64,000 nucleotides of DNA from Myrica gale (Eukaryota > Streptophyta > Magnoliopsida > Fagales > Myricaceae): NCBI GenBank assembly GCA_963930655.1, contig OZ005618.1, positions 19,805,001 to 19,869,000 of the forward strand. Direction: 5' to 3'. The notes beneath the pieces were generated by a model. The model was not told where the DNA came from and did not search any database. It saw nothing but the letters and a program-made list of their open reading frames with translations. Position 1 is the stretch's first letter. Each line of letters opens with the position of its first letter. This document shows positions 1 to 11,030 of this stretch, one piece after another. A program made the position numbers and the translations under genes.

Positions 1-3000
1 CTTACGTGGGAAACAAGGGTCACATCACCGCTAATCTGTATTCATATGTGTTCCCCCTCCCAAATGGTGAGCCAGACGCTGCAACAGCTAGTCATGTAGA
101 GGGAGTTAGAGAGGGGCTTGAGCAAGGGCAAGAAAGTAAGGAAGCGTGCTGCAGATGAGCGTCAATAGGGTCAGTTGACATGGAATCAAAAAATCTAAAT
201 AGGAGGTAGAGACCCGTGGCGAATGCAAATTAGCATTGAGGTGGCCCCCGTTACCCACGTAGGAGATTTTCATCTAGCTGATGTCCTCAGATGACGGAAA
301 GAACCAAATACATAATGTTAAATTCCATAGGGATTAGTTTAAAACGAAGAACCAATTTGAGATTTCGCAATATCTCATGAACTAATGGAATAATTAAGCT
401 TTTTTTTAGTGATGTTAGCGGTCCAATCTTTACGCTAGCTGCAAATTAGAAACCTATCCAGTTTGAAAGTGCAAATTGTAAAAGATGTGCTAATTAGAGA
501 ATGGAAAGGTTTTATTTTTCTTTCGTTTATGTACAGTAATGTACTTCATGGTTACACTTATAGTGGTCACAACCTATCCTGCTTTTCCAATTTGAAAACC
601 GTGGTCATCCGTTAATCAAGTATTCTATTTAAAACACCAAATATCAAAGATAAATGAGCAAATTCCAAGGCCTTCAAAGTACAGGATAAAGGATCAGGTC
701 TGTATAATATTATGTTCAAATTGTATGGTGCAATTCAAAAAACGATAAATATAACATGTGAGTTTTACAATATTTAATGGTCATCTGTCTCTCGCGAAAT
801 TCAGACAGGAAAATGAGAATATGATTCCAAACTAAAATCTTAGGTTAACATGTAGAATAAATATAATGATAGAAACAAAGTGATTGCCACATATATGCTA
901 TATTTCTAGACTCTTTTATGAGAACTCATTATGATTAGAAAAGTTTCAATCTTAGACTTACTTGATACTCTGATTTCGCACATGCATGCAATTTTGTGTG
1001 TCCGCATGTCGTGACGATACCAACTTTATTATTGAATATGAGTATTTTGTATTCGGGAGGATGATAAAAGAATATATATAGGAGATCATTAAAATGTAGA
1101 GCCAAATATAGGTTTGGGAAATAGTTGGACCGAGGTAACATATAAAATGCAAATCAATATTATTCCTTACTCACTAGTCTAGTGGTGAAACATTATTGAG
1201 GAATTAATTATGGTCCAATAATTAATTATAAAAATCTTATAAATGACCGTTACCTACCCTAATGCGGTGGACACATGCCTGATCAAAAGGTACAACTCTT
1301 AAATGTCATCTAACTGAGTAGGAAAAGACAAAAAAAAAAAGGACAGAAAAATGACACTATTACCTGTACTCTCAGACCAAGTCAAGATTGAGAATTAGGG
1401 TGGCCAATTTCATTATAGTTTAATTTGAAGGCCTAAAATGTAAAAAATATAAAATAAAAACTTAAAGGAAAGCATAATTTTGTCCTAATTTTATTTACAT
1501 GCAATTTTTCATGGCCAGCTGACTACCTAGCTCCGTCCCCGAATTACCTCTCTCGCTAACTGTGAATTCTTTTGTCATATGTCCATAAAGCTTCTAGAAG
1601 GGCCAATTTGTGATAATTTTGTCTTTTCATTTCGACACGTATATATATATATATATATATTAAGCATAAATTTTTTCTCTTTTAATCACAATAAAAAAAT
1701 ATATCTTACAATTTATCACTCAAGCAATTACATCTTTTTTGGGTAACGATAGAAATCTAAACCTACATCAAGTTTGGATGGACACCTATTTATCACACAA
1801 GCAATTGAGTCTTGGGCATCTTTTTTGGGTAAAGATGGGAATCCAGATACTCATTCACATGTATTGGGTTCAGACAGGCCTAATATCTGACTTCACAGTA
1901 AATTTTAAAGAGACTGACAGTCTCACTTGTCAATTCCTTATTTAAGTGGCAAATTTTGATACAAATAATAGTTTAAACACCTGAATATAATATACGCGTG
2001 ATCCACGCTTTCAAGAGTATCAATAGAAGTACCCGAGTGAGTTACGAGTGTTTAACATCTATTTACATATAAGTGAATCTTAATGACAAGCTCTCTAGTC
2101 TGATCGATCAATCAACATCCCAACCAATGCAAAGTGATAAGATTGTATTAATTAACGTTGATGGATGTGCTATTTGTCCAGTGTCATCGTCTCTTTCTTT
2201 CTGTTTGTCAACTTCATCCAACTTATTTCTCCAATGGGTGGGTGAACTTCCACAGAGTAAGAAATTCAAATTGAATGATTCTGTAAGCGCGTGTTTGTTT
2301 GACTGGACGAGAGGCAAGAAAGTGGGGATTTGAAAGGTTCAATTTTTGTTGTGGCCAACTAGATTTGAAGAAGAAATGGTAGAGAAAGGAGAAAGGGGGA
2401 AAACATCAGAGCAGGTAGAGGAGGAGCTAGCATTGACATTGACAAGATGGATTAGTGGAGTAATCTTTCTCCTTTTCACTGCTAAATGATTAGTGCACTC
2501 TTAAAAAAAACTTCCAATAATTTGATAAAACAAAGGGCTAGAACGATTTTATATAAAATGTAACATATTAATTCGTAATTGGAAAACCTAAAAGAAAATG
2601 AAACTTTAAAATCTGAAAAGTCCCATCATCACCCTTTACATTTTAATATTTTATATAAAGGGGCGATTGTTGTCAGAATATTCAGCAACCGAATAATTTC
2701 TCTCTTCACTTTTTCACCGACTCCAATAAAATATCTTTATTTTTTCACAAACCCCAATACCCAACATTTCCACAACCCCAAAATTTCCTAAAACAAACAC
2801 TACCAAAAGGGTCTGAAAAGTTTCAGTCTTCCTAATCAGCATAAGATCCTTATAAACTAGGGATTACAAATTAATGGAATTTTATTAAAAACAATTTGAA
2901 GGGCCAAAATACAAAAATTACAACAAAAATATTTAAGAAAAAAATATGACAAAAAACAGCCATCCTACCTCCCTCCTTGTCACGAGATTTGCTTAAATAG

Positions 3001-3700
3001 AAAAAATATTACTTTCTATCCAAATTAATAATAAAATGTATAAAATAAGTAGTTGAGAAGTGAAATGTAAAGAAATCGATAATTTTAGATATAAAGTCAC
3101 GTTAGAATCCCTTAGGTACAAAACAATTCTTTGAAACCATCTCTACGATAAAGCCGGACTTATCTGATCTGTATAGTTTGTGTGCAGTACCAGTTCAAAA
3201 TTTAATAGTTTGTTAAATGGATTTTACTCTGGTGGATCTCTCGAGTTGAGTTTCTTATGGTCATTAAAAAAATAACTTGGGGAGCACCATATGTAGAATG
3301 TAAAGATGTGAATGGATGAACTAGGATCCTTTGCAATTTTCTGCTCGGATTGCACCGTGCAATTTAGAGAGAGATAAACCGAACAAGTGGACTCCACACT
3401 ATTTAATGTCATCAATATAAAGTTTCAGACAACATGAATACTATAATAGAGTTCACATGCTTGGTCTATCTCTATTCGAATAGCATGTGTGATTGGAACA
3501 GAAAAAATTACATAAAATTATCATAGCTAATAGACAGGATAACTTCAACATTAAAAAGTGCTTGAAAAAAAGGGGCGAAAAAACAAAAAAACCAATTTCG
3601 GTTTAAGGCGCTTTTTATAGCTCTTTCCTTTTTAAGGTCTGAAGCGAGAGAGTTCTGAGTTCAATAGTGGGGCGATTTGAAGGGTAGAGCTAGGTCCATA
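1..3700. other. Intergenic AT-rich region, no gene recognised
   Basis: No open frame here resembles a known protein. The short open stretches near 1739-1945 and 2073-2333 lack support on either strand. A TA microsatellite lies near 1640-1660. Around 2640-2810 there is a decayed MITE-like stretch resembling the copies near 33.4 kb, and around 3325-3490 a copy of an unclassified dispersed repeat that recurs in the window. Confidence 0.6.
3325..3490. repeat. Dispersed unclassified repeat, copy 1
   Basis: This stretch shares a pattern (GATCC, then TTTGCAATTT, a GAATTGCA-like core, then a run ending in TTTAATGT) with stretches near 5850-5965, 18595-18770 and 34980-35235. The copies are strongly diverged. 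No terminal repeats or coding capacity were found. It may be an old SINE or MITE family. Confidence 0.4.
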
Positions 3701-3739
3701 GTGTTTGTTTACCTTTTAGCTGGCTGGGTTGGGTAAGGT

Positions 3740-4070
3740 TTGTCCCAAAACACAGGGAAGTCACAGGAAACAAGGAAGAGAAATTATGGTGGCTTTGAAA
3801 GAGGCCTGGAAGGTGGTCCCTCAAGGAGTACAAGTGATCTGTCCCCTAACAAAGCTACGACTGGTGGCCTTGACTTAAAAGATTTAGGCCGTGATGCAGT
3901 ACAATCTGGACTGACATTAATTTTGACTGCTGCTCCTAAGCTTTTTTCCATCCATAGTGCATAAACACCTACCTCTAGTGCTAGAAGTATCTGAATTTGT
4001 TCAGAGAGGTAGTCAAAGAGGATTGGAAATTCCGGTCTTTGCTTCAGCACTTTCTATTAGGTGGATTGAA
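3740..4070. other. Unrecognised stretch open on both strands
   Basis: The plus strand is open at 3740-3964 and the minus strand at 3784-4050, in an area of more balanced base composition than its surroundings. I recognise no family in either translation. It could be a fragment of a captured or decayed gene, or chance. A Tourist-like MITE begins just downstream at 4120. Confidence 0.2.
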
Positions 4071-4119
4071 CATTTGTTTCTTTCAAAGTTTGACCGGAGA
4101 TTCAAGAAAATTAGTCCAA

Positions 4120-4428
4120 GGATATGTTTGTTTTCCTACTTTTTTTTTTTTATTCTAAGTATATTCACAAATCTACTACCGAACATATTTAAAATTCAAA
4201 CACAAACACCAATACATTTTACACAATCTCCAATAATTTTTTAATTTTTTATTCAACATAAATTTTCGCTCTCTATACTTTTTCACATATCTCCAATACT
4301 TTTTTATTAAACAATTACATCACATCATTTCTCTCTCCACTTTACACAAACACCAATAAAATACTATTCAACATAAAAATTCACAACTTCTCTAAAATCC
4401 TACATTTTTACTCAAAACAAACATAACC
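4120..4428. mobile_element. Tourist-like MITE, family A copy 1
   Basis: A 309 bp element with ends of the form GGATATGTTTGTTTT and the inverse AAAACAAACATAACC. It is flanked by the 3 bp duplication CAA (4117-4119 and 4429-4431). A 3 bp target duplication and GG...CC ends fit PIF/Harbinger-derived Tourist MITEs. Two close relatives lie at 31591-31896 and 53968-54272. No coding capacity. Confidence 0.8.
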
Positions 4429-4431
4429 CAA

Positions 4432-5140
4432 GTCTTGGAAGCATTTAGAAATGGAAGATCACTATTAGAAACTTTTTCTTTGGTTATGTAAATAAACAAT
4501 ATCTGTCAATGCACTCAAGCTTGCACCTATGGGAGGACCCCAACCATTGAGATTCTTTGTAATTCTAATATCTGTCAATGCACTCAAGCTTGCACCTATG
4601 GGAGGACCCCAACCATTGAGATTCCTTGTAATTCTCTGCTTTAATTTGCCCCATTTACTTCAAAATAAAAAGATGAAATATGTAGTTTTGAATATATTTA
4701 ACAGTGAAATTATGAGATGAGATCCTTTATAATTTAACACCTAAATTAGATGGTCCAATCCAAGAGAAAAAGATACAACTTGTATTGAATATTGTAAGAA
4801 CTAAAGAAAATGAGTCCAAGTCTTTGAAGCATTTAGAAATGGAAGATCATTATAAGGAAATTTTTCTTTGGTTATGTAAATAAACATTTGTCAATGCACT
4901 CAAGCTTGGAGCTATGGGAGATATATAGAACCCAAACTATTGAAACCCGAACCATAAGATTCCTTGTAATTCTCTACTTGAATTTGCCTCGTTCACTTCA
5001 AAATAAAGAGGTGAAATATGTAGTCATGAATATATTTAACAGTGAAGTTATGAGATGAGATCCTTTATAATTTAACACCTGAATTAGATGGTCCAATTCA
5101 AAGAAGAAATATATAACTTGTATTAAATATTGTAAGATAC
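4432..5140. repeat. Tandem duplication, period about 388 bp
   Basis: The block starting at 4432 (GTCTTGGAAGCATTTAG...) is repeated starting at 4820 (GTCTTTGAAGCATTTAG...). The two copies share long runs such as the segment from GGTTATGTAAATAAACA to CACTCAAGCTTG. The first copy has its own internal duplication (4500-4637). Confidence 0.75.
4500..4637. repeat. Nested 69 bp tandem duplication
   Basis: Two nearly identical 69 bp units (4500-4568 and 4569-4637) contain CACTCAAGCTTGCACC and GGGAGGACCCCAACC. The near identity says this duplication is younger than the 388 bp duplication around it. Confidence 0.9.
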
Positions 5141-5668
5141 ACACATTATTCATCTCTCTTCGAATTAGGTCATCCAATTCAGATCGTAAATCGAAAAGGA
5201 ACTTGGTCCTGTACAATGTGAGTTTTATTACCTAATGTGTTCAAATTCAAATCCCACCCACAACACCACCATATACATTAAAAAGGGAAATTGTTATGAG
5301 GGGGCAATCTAGTAAACATCAAGATTTCAAGACCTGATTTTTCGGTGATTGAAGCTAACTCCCAAAACATGAAAAACAAAAGGAAATAATTACCCCAAGA
5401 AATACTTGTACCCCACCAAACTTGGATAGTTACAACCTTTTTCAGTCACTGTGGCTTGTGCATTGCCAAAAGACAAGAATGTCTGTGAAAGTGTTTCTGG
5501 TATGATGTTGCCCATTGCACTTATGTAATTTCTCCCCTTATAATGTCTCTGAGTGCAATAATTGTTATGTCTCCTTTAAGGAGCACCCACCGGCTGATAG
5601 TTATCAGGGCTTTTCAAGTCTGTTCTTAGAAATGCAGAATCTGAAATAATTAACCCGTTCCTCTAATT

Positions 5669-5786
5669 ATGGAGTATAATGACTGCCCCGCCACTACACT
5701 AATGGTTGTGTATAAAAGAGATGTTTTATGGAGTATAATGACTGCCCCGCCGCTACACTAATGGTTGTGTATTTAGAGATGTTTTT
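5669..5786. repeat. 59 bp tandem duplication
   Basis: Units at 5669-5727 and 5728-5786 both read ATGGAGTATAATGACTGCCC... and end in a TTTT run. They differ at only a few positions, which points to a recent duplication. Confidence 0.9.
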
Positions 5787-5849
5787 GTGTCCATCCTTTT
5801 ACAATGCATGTGGTTAATTTCCTGTCAAAAGGAAAATTATCCATTAAAG

Positions 5850-5965
5850 GATGCAAAATGAGATCCGATCTTTGCAATGCAATTCGGACAGAGATAGACA
5901 CAATAACATGGACTCTACAATTAAAGTTTATGTTACTCAAAACTTTTCATGAGCTGCATTAAATG
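5850..5965. repeat. Dispersed unclassified repeat, copy 2
   Basis: A diverged relative of the 3325-3490 repeat with the same order of short blocks (GATCC, TTTGCAAT, GCAATTCGGACAGAGATAGA). No ends could be defined. Confidence 0.35.
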
Positions 5966-6422
5966 GTATAAGGTCCACGTGCTCCGAAATGTATCGTGCA
6001 ATTTTTTTAAGTACGAGGTAAATCGAGATTTCAAATTCGACAATGTGAGGTGTATACCCTCTTGCTATAGTCGGCCCCTGAAATTTTTTTAAAAAAAAGA
6101 CAATACGAAGGAGAAGAGGTAAGTTCCACTGTTGGGGAAGCCTGGAAGGCAAACCCACCTGCCGTGTTGCAAGAGTGTTGGGGCCAGTACAAAGCAGCAT
6201 AATTGAGTTTTGCTTGTGGCTTGGTGGTGTCTGGTAATGGGCTATAAGACAACGGGGACCGGGGAATCCTCGTACGCCACGGGGGTCTAGGTTCCGATAC
6301 AGTTTTTTTTTTACTGCTAGAGGATAAACGGTCGAAGTGTTTGATTGCTTCTTTTGATGATCACGGGAGGAGCTTCACCTTTCTTGTTTTTTGTATGGGA
6401 GGAGCTTCCCTTGATCTATTTA

Positions 6423-6617
6423 GGGTGTGTTTGTTTCGTAAAATTTTAGTGTTGTTAAAATTTTAGGTATTGGGTTTAGTGAAAAAGTGAAGAGAGATAA
6501 TTTTTTATATTTTTTGTAGTGAAAAGTAATGATTTGATGAGGGAGAGAGATTATATTATAATATTTTATTGTGTTAAAATTTTAGAGAGTGTAAAATTTT
6601 AGAACACAAACACAACC
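6423..6617. mobile_element. Tourist-like MITE, family B copy 1
   Basis: A 195 bp element starting GGGTGTGTTTGTTTCG and ending ACACAAACACAACC. It is flanked by TTA on both sides (6420-6422 and 6618-6620). Its interior contains GTGAAAAAGTGAAGAGAGA and TTTTTTATATTTTTTG, shared with the elements at 11503-11680 and 62094-62255. Confidence 0.8.
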
Positions 6618-6809
6618 TTAAACAATCTTCTAACCCACTTCCAATTTAAAAAGCTTCATTTGTATCATTAAACATTCTAATTACTATTGTTGTTTCATTC
6701 GGAATTTTTACATGACTAACCGAATATTTTTTTACTAAATTAGGTATCACAATTATTTTTTAAATTTTATTGAATAAAAATTTCCAAGGATTATTATTTG
6801 ACATGGAAT

Positions 6810-7045
6810 GAATTGGGCTACGTTGGTTTACACCAAATTTTTATGATTTGCATCTTACTTTTATATTTACAATCCAAACATCACAAAAAAATACGTATTC
6901 CAATACAATACTTTATTGTATTTTTTTACCAACATCAATATCTTTTAATAACTTCTACACGCATACCAAAACAATTTTAACACCACCTAAATATTCATAA
7001 TTTTATCAAAATCCTACAATTTTCTTCTCAAAGAACATCTCTATA
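6810..7045. mobile_element. Decayed Tourist-like MITE, family C
   Basis: AT-rich stretch with blocks such as ACGCATACCAAAACAATT and AAATTCTCAAAA-like motifs. In reverse they match the elements at 31924-32147, 61923-62093 and near 40840-40985. Ends and flanking duplication are not clear. Confidence 0.4.
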
Positions 7046-7740
7046 ATGTTTTTTTTTTTCTAAACAAAAATCGGTAGGAGAGGGCGACCAAAGATAGCTA
7101 CCTTATCTGGACGTTAGCCCTTACCCACTAGAGAATCGTCACCTGGGTAACCAGACCGAGACAGATACTTCCCAAAGAGAAGGTTGAGCCATAGCCTAAC
7201 GCTAATCCCGTCGAAAGACACTTGAAGGCACTAGGGTTTTACAACCCCGGTGTAGGTGCCGGTTTGGCCAAAACCGGCACCTACACCGGGTAGGCCGGTT
7301 TTAAAAAAATTAACACCTACACCTACACTGTTAAGGGCAAAAATCGGCCCTTAGCGGTGGCGGTTTCCGGTTATCCTACATTAATATTGAGGCATTTTTT
7401 TAGCATTTTACGTACTTGGCCCAATGTATTTTTTCTTTTGGTCCATTAATCACATATCAATAAAATCTAAACTAATGAAATCCAAATTCCAAAATCAATA
7501 AAATTAAAGATCATCTTAAAAGATAAGATGAGAATTTAAAGTCCAAAGTAATAGAGACGTCACTGTAAATAGAAAACTATTATCTTTTGAAAAATCCAGT
7601 TTAGACCCTAACAACACTTAGATGAGAGAATATGTGTTTTCCCTCTAATTAACAAATCAATAACAATTTTAAAACATGTTCAAAACCTAATAGGGTTTCC
7701 CTTGGTTTCACAAGGAAAATAAAAAAATTCGGCAATTTTT

Positions 7741-7915
7741 AAGGCGCTCGAGCGCAGGTCAAACGCTCGTCGAGCGCTTATGTTTCTGTCTGAAATTTGC
7801 ACTGAGCGCTCGAGCGCTTGTCTAACGTTAGTCAAACGTGATGACTCTGTCTGAAGTTTTTCAAAGGGCGCTCGAGCGCTTGTCAAACGCTGGTCAAATG
7901 TGATGACTCTATATG
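7741..7915. repeat. GC-rich tandem repeat with a GCGCTCGAGCGC palindrome
   Basis: About three units of roughly 60 bp inside the hAT element. Each carries the 12 bp palindrome GCGCTCGAGCGC (7744-7755, about 7805-7816, 7868-7879), followed by GTCAAACG-like and TCTGTCTGAA-like blocks. The GC-rich repeat stands out from the AT-rich interior. Confidence 0.8.
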
Positions 7916-8424
7916 AATTTTTGAACTAAAATGTATTAGAAATTTGAACTAAAATGTAAATGAATGACTGATTTTGCAAGCATGGTATAAATTTAATAGT
8001 GATTTGTCAATTTTAAAATTTAGACAATTTGTTAATATTTCATAAAAACTCTTAAACTAATACATTGATTTAAAATTTTTTGTGGTAGAATCTCAACCTC
8101 TTGACTTATATTATGCGATGTACTTATCAAAGTTTGACATTAAACTCTTTAATTATGATTCCAATGCCTTCATATATACCCTTTTAAATACAATATATTT
8201 GTAATTTTTCTACCAAAATTCTAAATAACTATTTCATTCACCTAGCAAGCTTCTTGGTAACTTGAATGTAAGCATTTGATTAGACAAAACCAACAACAAA
8301 TCTCAAATATTCAAGTGAAATTAAAATATTATGTCTTGAGGTAAAACTAAAGTTTAAACTATTGAGTAGAAATTAAAAAAAAAAACTAAAAAAAAAATCC
8401 CGGTTTAACCTACACCGGGAAACC

Positions 8425-8461
8425 CGGTGCCGGTGCCGGTGCCGGTGCCGGTGCCGGTGCC
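8425..8461. repeat. Hexamer array (CGGTGC)6 near the hAT right end
   Basis: Six perfect copies of CGGTGC lie just inside the right terminal region of the element. The other two family members have only one or two copies here, so the array expanded in this copy. Confidence 0.95.
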
Positions 8462-8827
8462 ACCGGAATTTCCCGGTGGCATTGTACAGCCCTAGAAGGC
8501 ACATCCTCTTATAGAATCAAAATAGTAAAGGATATAATAATAATAAAATTTTAAAATTATCTCTTCTTCTTTCTTATCATCTTTTTATATCGCAGCAAAA
8601 ATAAAATATTTTGCTCCGAATAATCTCTCTCTTCATTTTTTTTCAAAAACTTTATAAGACTCCAAAATTTTACACCATCTCTCAAATATACTTCAAATTT
8701 TCACAAAATCGAGTAAAACTCGATCAACCTCAATTTTCAGGACACCATAATTCTCAAAAAAATCTTGACATTTAAACATAATTAAAAACTCAGTTCCAAT
8801 TTTTTAGATTGAAAGGTGAAACTAGAC

Positions 8828-8950
8828 CTACCAGGAAAGTCAGGTACTTCCTAAAGAGAAAATTGAGCCATAACCTGCCCTGACCCCACTGAAAATCCTG
8901 TGAAGGCACATCCATTCCTCTTGGATAGAATCAATAGTAGAGGAGCTTCA
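8828..8950. repeat. Second copy of the unclassified repeat
   Basis: Matches the repeat at 7148-7231 plus 8503-8545 but has no insertion, so it preserves the empty site GAAGGCACATCC. It contains TACTTCCTAAAGAGAAAATT and TTGAGCCATAACC. Confidence 0.6.
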
Positions 8951-9210
8951 ACGCTAAAGTTTCAGATTTTTAGATTGAAAGATTTAAGTGGATAGTAATG
9001 AGTTGAGTAAGTGTGAACTTTAAATCATCTTTGATTCTAAGAAGAAGGAAAAAAAAAACCTATAACATGTATTGTCATACTTTTTATCTGCTATTAATTA
9101 TATTAGATTTTTCAAGCAAAAGATGTTTGCAACCTTACATGACCTGTTAAGCCAAAAGTAACAAACAGTTGAATCTCATATTGTCTTGTTGGGTAAAAAA
9201 TATACTGATC

Positions 9211-9466
9211 TTTTGTTTTGGTGACGAGGGATATTCGGGCACCCAACCAAGCGCACCGAACTCGAACGAACTTGACCTAGTATACGCACGAGGTGGACTT
9301 AATGCCACGGTAAACCTCGGGCCGTGCAGTCCTCTCAAACCAAACATGTCAGTTAAGTCCAGCTTCGCTGAGGGAGTGGCTCCAAAGAATTGTTTGATTC
9401 AAACTTGGGACTCAATGGGAGCAAACCCCTAGGCCCCAAGCCTTCACCACTCGGGCCAACCGAGAT
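9211..9466 (-). mobile_element. tRNA-derived SINE with 15 bp target duplication
   Basis: A 256 bp insertion flanked by the exact 15 bp duplication AAAAATATACTGATC (9196-9210 and 9467-9481). Read on the minus strand it begins ATCTCGGTTGGCCCGAGTGG, which contains an A-box-like TGGCCCGAGTGG. A B-box-like AGTTTGAATC follows about 60 bases later, and it ends in an A-rich AAAACAAAA tail. This is the layout of a plant SINE: tRNA-related head, unique body, A-rich tail. A related head lies near 55600-55765. Confidence 0.88.
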
Positions 9467-9974
9467 AAAAATATACTGATCATTGTCAAAGATCTTTCAA
9501 TTTTAAGGCTAAAAGCAACCTTCATTGGCATCTTTCAAAATCACACTATTTGCCCTTTCAACAAATCTTCTTCGATATCCTTCAGAATCCCCTAAAGCTC
9601 TTTGGCCTATCTTCTTTTACTTTTTTTCATTTTATCTGGACCATAACGCTATAACCAGAAGCTGCCCAATTCACAAATCTGCTAGCACTTCTAAAAGATT
9701 TGTTGTCGTTTTGATGTGAGCAAGTTTGCAGCGGCTTCCTAGTCTGAGCTCAGAGAGAGACAGACAGAAAACCAGAAAGAGATCAGAACAAGACATTTCT
9801 CTTCTTTCTAGAATTCACATCTCTATGGCTACAAGTTCTAATGTTTTCTCATATAATGTAAAAGAATAAAGTATCTATTCCTCTCAAGCAGAGAGGAAAA
9901 CAAAAATAAATTTGAAACATTTGAAGGAGAAGAGCATGAAAAAAAGAAGGAAACAAAGAATGAACAAAGTTTCT

Positions 9975-10880
9975 TTATTGGCTCTTACAGGCATAGATCA
10001 ACAAAGAGAATTCAACTCTTTCTTGGTCTTTCTGCACCAGCTTCTCCTCTAACCACAGCCTGCTGTCCATGCCACTTCTCGTCCTGAACATGAACACTGC
10101 ATAACCAGATGCAGGACTGAAGAACCAGTCGTGGACATCCCACATCAGATCAACCAGCAAATTGTCAACAAAAATGGTCTGGTTTCCTCTGAAATTCCAC
10201 TGCAACCTCTTTACGCGCATCACCGTCTTCTTGTCTATACAGACCGATAAAACCGGTGATCTTAACCCTTCACTCTCTCCGCTGCACCTGATCAAAATAT
10301 CGTGTGCAGTGCCGGTATCGCAGAACTGAGCCTTGGTCGAATAAAGGGTATTGCCTGAGAAATGCTCCCGCCTTGAAATTAGAGACACTTTTGCACCAGA
10401 AGCAGTAGATTTGAATTTCTTGGAGACAGCTTCTTCAGCCATGTCCCCTAGAATTAGGCATATTTCTGAATCAACCACGACCAGCACATAGAACCCATCC
10501 ACAGGCTCAGGTCCTGCGCCATATTTAGCGGTGGAGAGATCCCAGAAGACTTCGATGCTTAAATTATCGGATTCCACCATTTTGCTCCCTTTCTTCTTCC
10601 TGAATAACCGCGAGTTGGTGGTGTTCAGCCTGAAGGGTGGTGTTGATGAGTCATCGCCAAAGTTCATGCTTAGGCCTTGAGAAGAATGGTTCTTGCACCA
10701 AGTGACTGTAATCAAGATTTGCTTTTGGGTGGACAGGCTGATCTTGTAAACACAGGTGACCGAGTTTTGGACTGAAGGGGTTAAGCCTGGTTTCATACAA
10801 GCTGTGTTCGGATAACTAGAACATGAAGGATGAGAGACATTTACTGCGTTTTCGCTGAAACAGGAAACGATGTCTCTCAT
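9975..10880 (-). CDS. DUF868 family protein (single exon)
   Basis: A 301-residue single-exon frame starting MRDIVSCFSE, the typical start of plant DUF868 proteins. The frame stays open for two codons upstream, but the first ATG is here. Central and C-terminal signatures are visible: VFWDLSTAKYGAGPEPVDGF, VVVDSEICLILGD, then SRREHFSGNT, and near the end HDWFF and VFMFRTR. The length is usual for this family, whose function is unknown. No signal peptide or membrane segment is evident. A TATA-like CTATATATTC (minus strand, 11021-11030) and a CT microsatellite in the leader precede it. A G-box core CACGTG lies at 11176-11181. The gene looks intact. Confidence 0.95.
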   Translation of the reverse strand: MRDIVSCFSENAVNVSHPSCSSYPNTACMKPGLTPSVQNSVTCVYKISLSTQKQILITVTWCKNHSSQGLSMNFGDDSSTPPFRLNTTNSRLFRKKKGSKMVESDNLSIEVFWDLSTAKYGAGPEPVDGFYVLVVVDSEICLILGDMAEEAVSKKFKSTASGAKVSLISRREHFSGNTLYSTKAQFCDTGTAHDILIRCSGESEGLRSPVLSVCIDKKTVMRVKRLQWNFRGNQTIFVDNLLVDLMWDVHDWFFSPASGYAVFMFRTRSGMDSRLWLEEKLVQKDQERVEFSLLIYACKSQ

Positions 10881-10936
10881 TGTCAAGAAATCACTTCAAG
10901 GAGAAAACGAGAAAACTACAGATTTATATTGTTGAG

Positions 10937-10968
10937 TGAGAGGGAGAGAGAGAGAGAGAGAGAGAGAG
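10937..10968. repeat. GA/CT microsatellite in the DUF868 leader
   Basis: An almost pure (GA)n run about 57-88 bases upstream of the start codon, between it and the TATA-like motif. On the coding strand it is a CT run, common in plant 5' leaders. Confidence 0.85.
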
Positions 10969-11020
10969 CGATCTGGGGGATGGAGAATGGGGCTCTCTTT
11001 TGGACTTTCCTGATAAGAAT

Positions 11021-11030
11021 GAATATATAG
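11021..11030 (-). promoter_or_regulatory. TATA-like box of the DUF868 gene
   Basis: CTATATATTC on the minus strand, about 141 bases upstream of the ATG. With the CT-rich leader between, the spacing fits a short plant 5' UTR. Confidence 0.5.

Larger units (their letters stand above)
7232..8494. mobile_element. Non-autonomous hAT element, copy 1
   Basis: A 1263 bp element with an 8 bp target duplication GAAGGCAC (7224-7231 and 8495-8502). Its ends are TAGGGTTTTACAACCCCGG and the inverse TTGTACAGCCCTA. The first 170 bases closely match those of the elements at 58146 and 37076, with blocks such as GGTGTAGGTGCCGG, GGCCCTTAGCGGTGGCGGTT and TTGAGGCATTTTTTTAGC. It encodes no transposase. TAGGG-type ends with an 8 bp duplication are diagnostic of the hAT superfamily. 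Confidence 0.92.
7148..8545. repeat. Unclassified repeat split by a hAT insertion
   Basis: Positions 7148-7231 and 8503-8545 together resemble 8828-8950: both read TACTTCC(C/T)AAAGAGAA, TTGAGCCATA and GAAGGCAC followed by ATCC...CTTATAGAATCA. The hAT element at 7232-8494 sits exactly at the GAAGGCAC site and duplicated it. I could not assign the repeat to a family. Confidence 0.6.

Noticed and set aside
9169-9432. An 87-residue plus-strand frame
   Set aside because: It lies within the minus-strand SINE and has no family resemblance.
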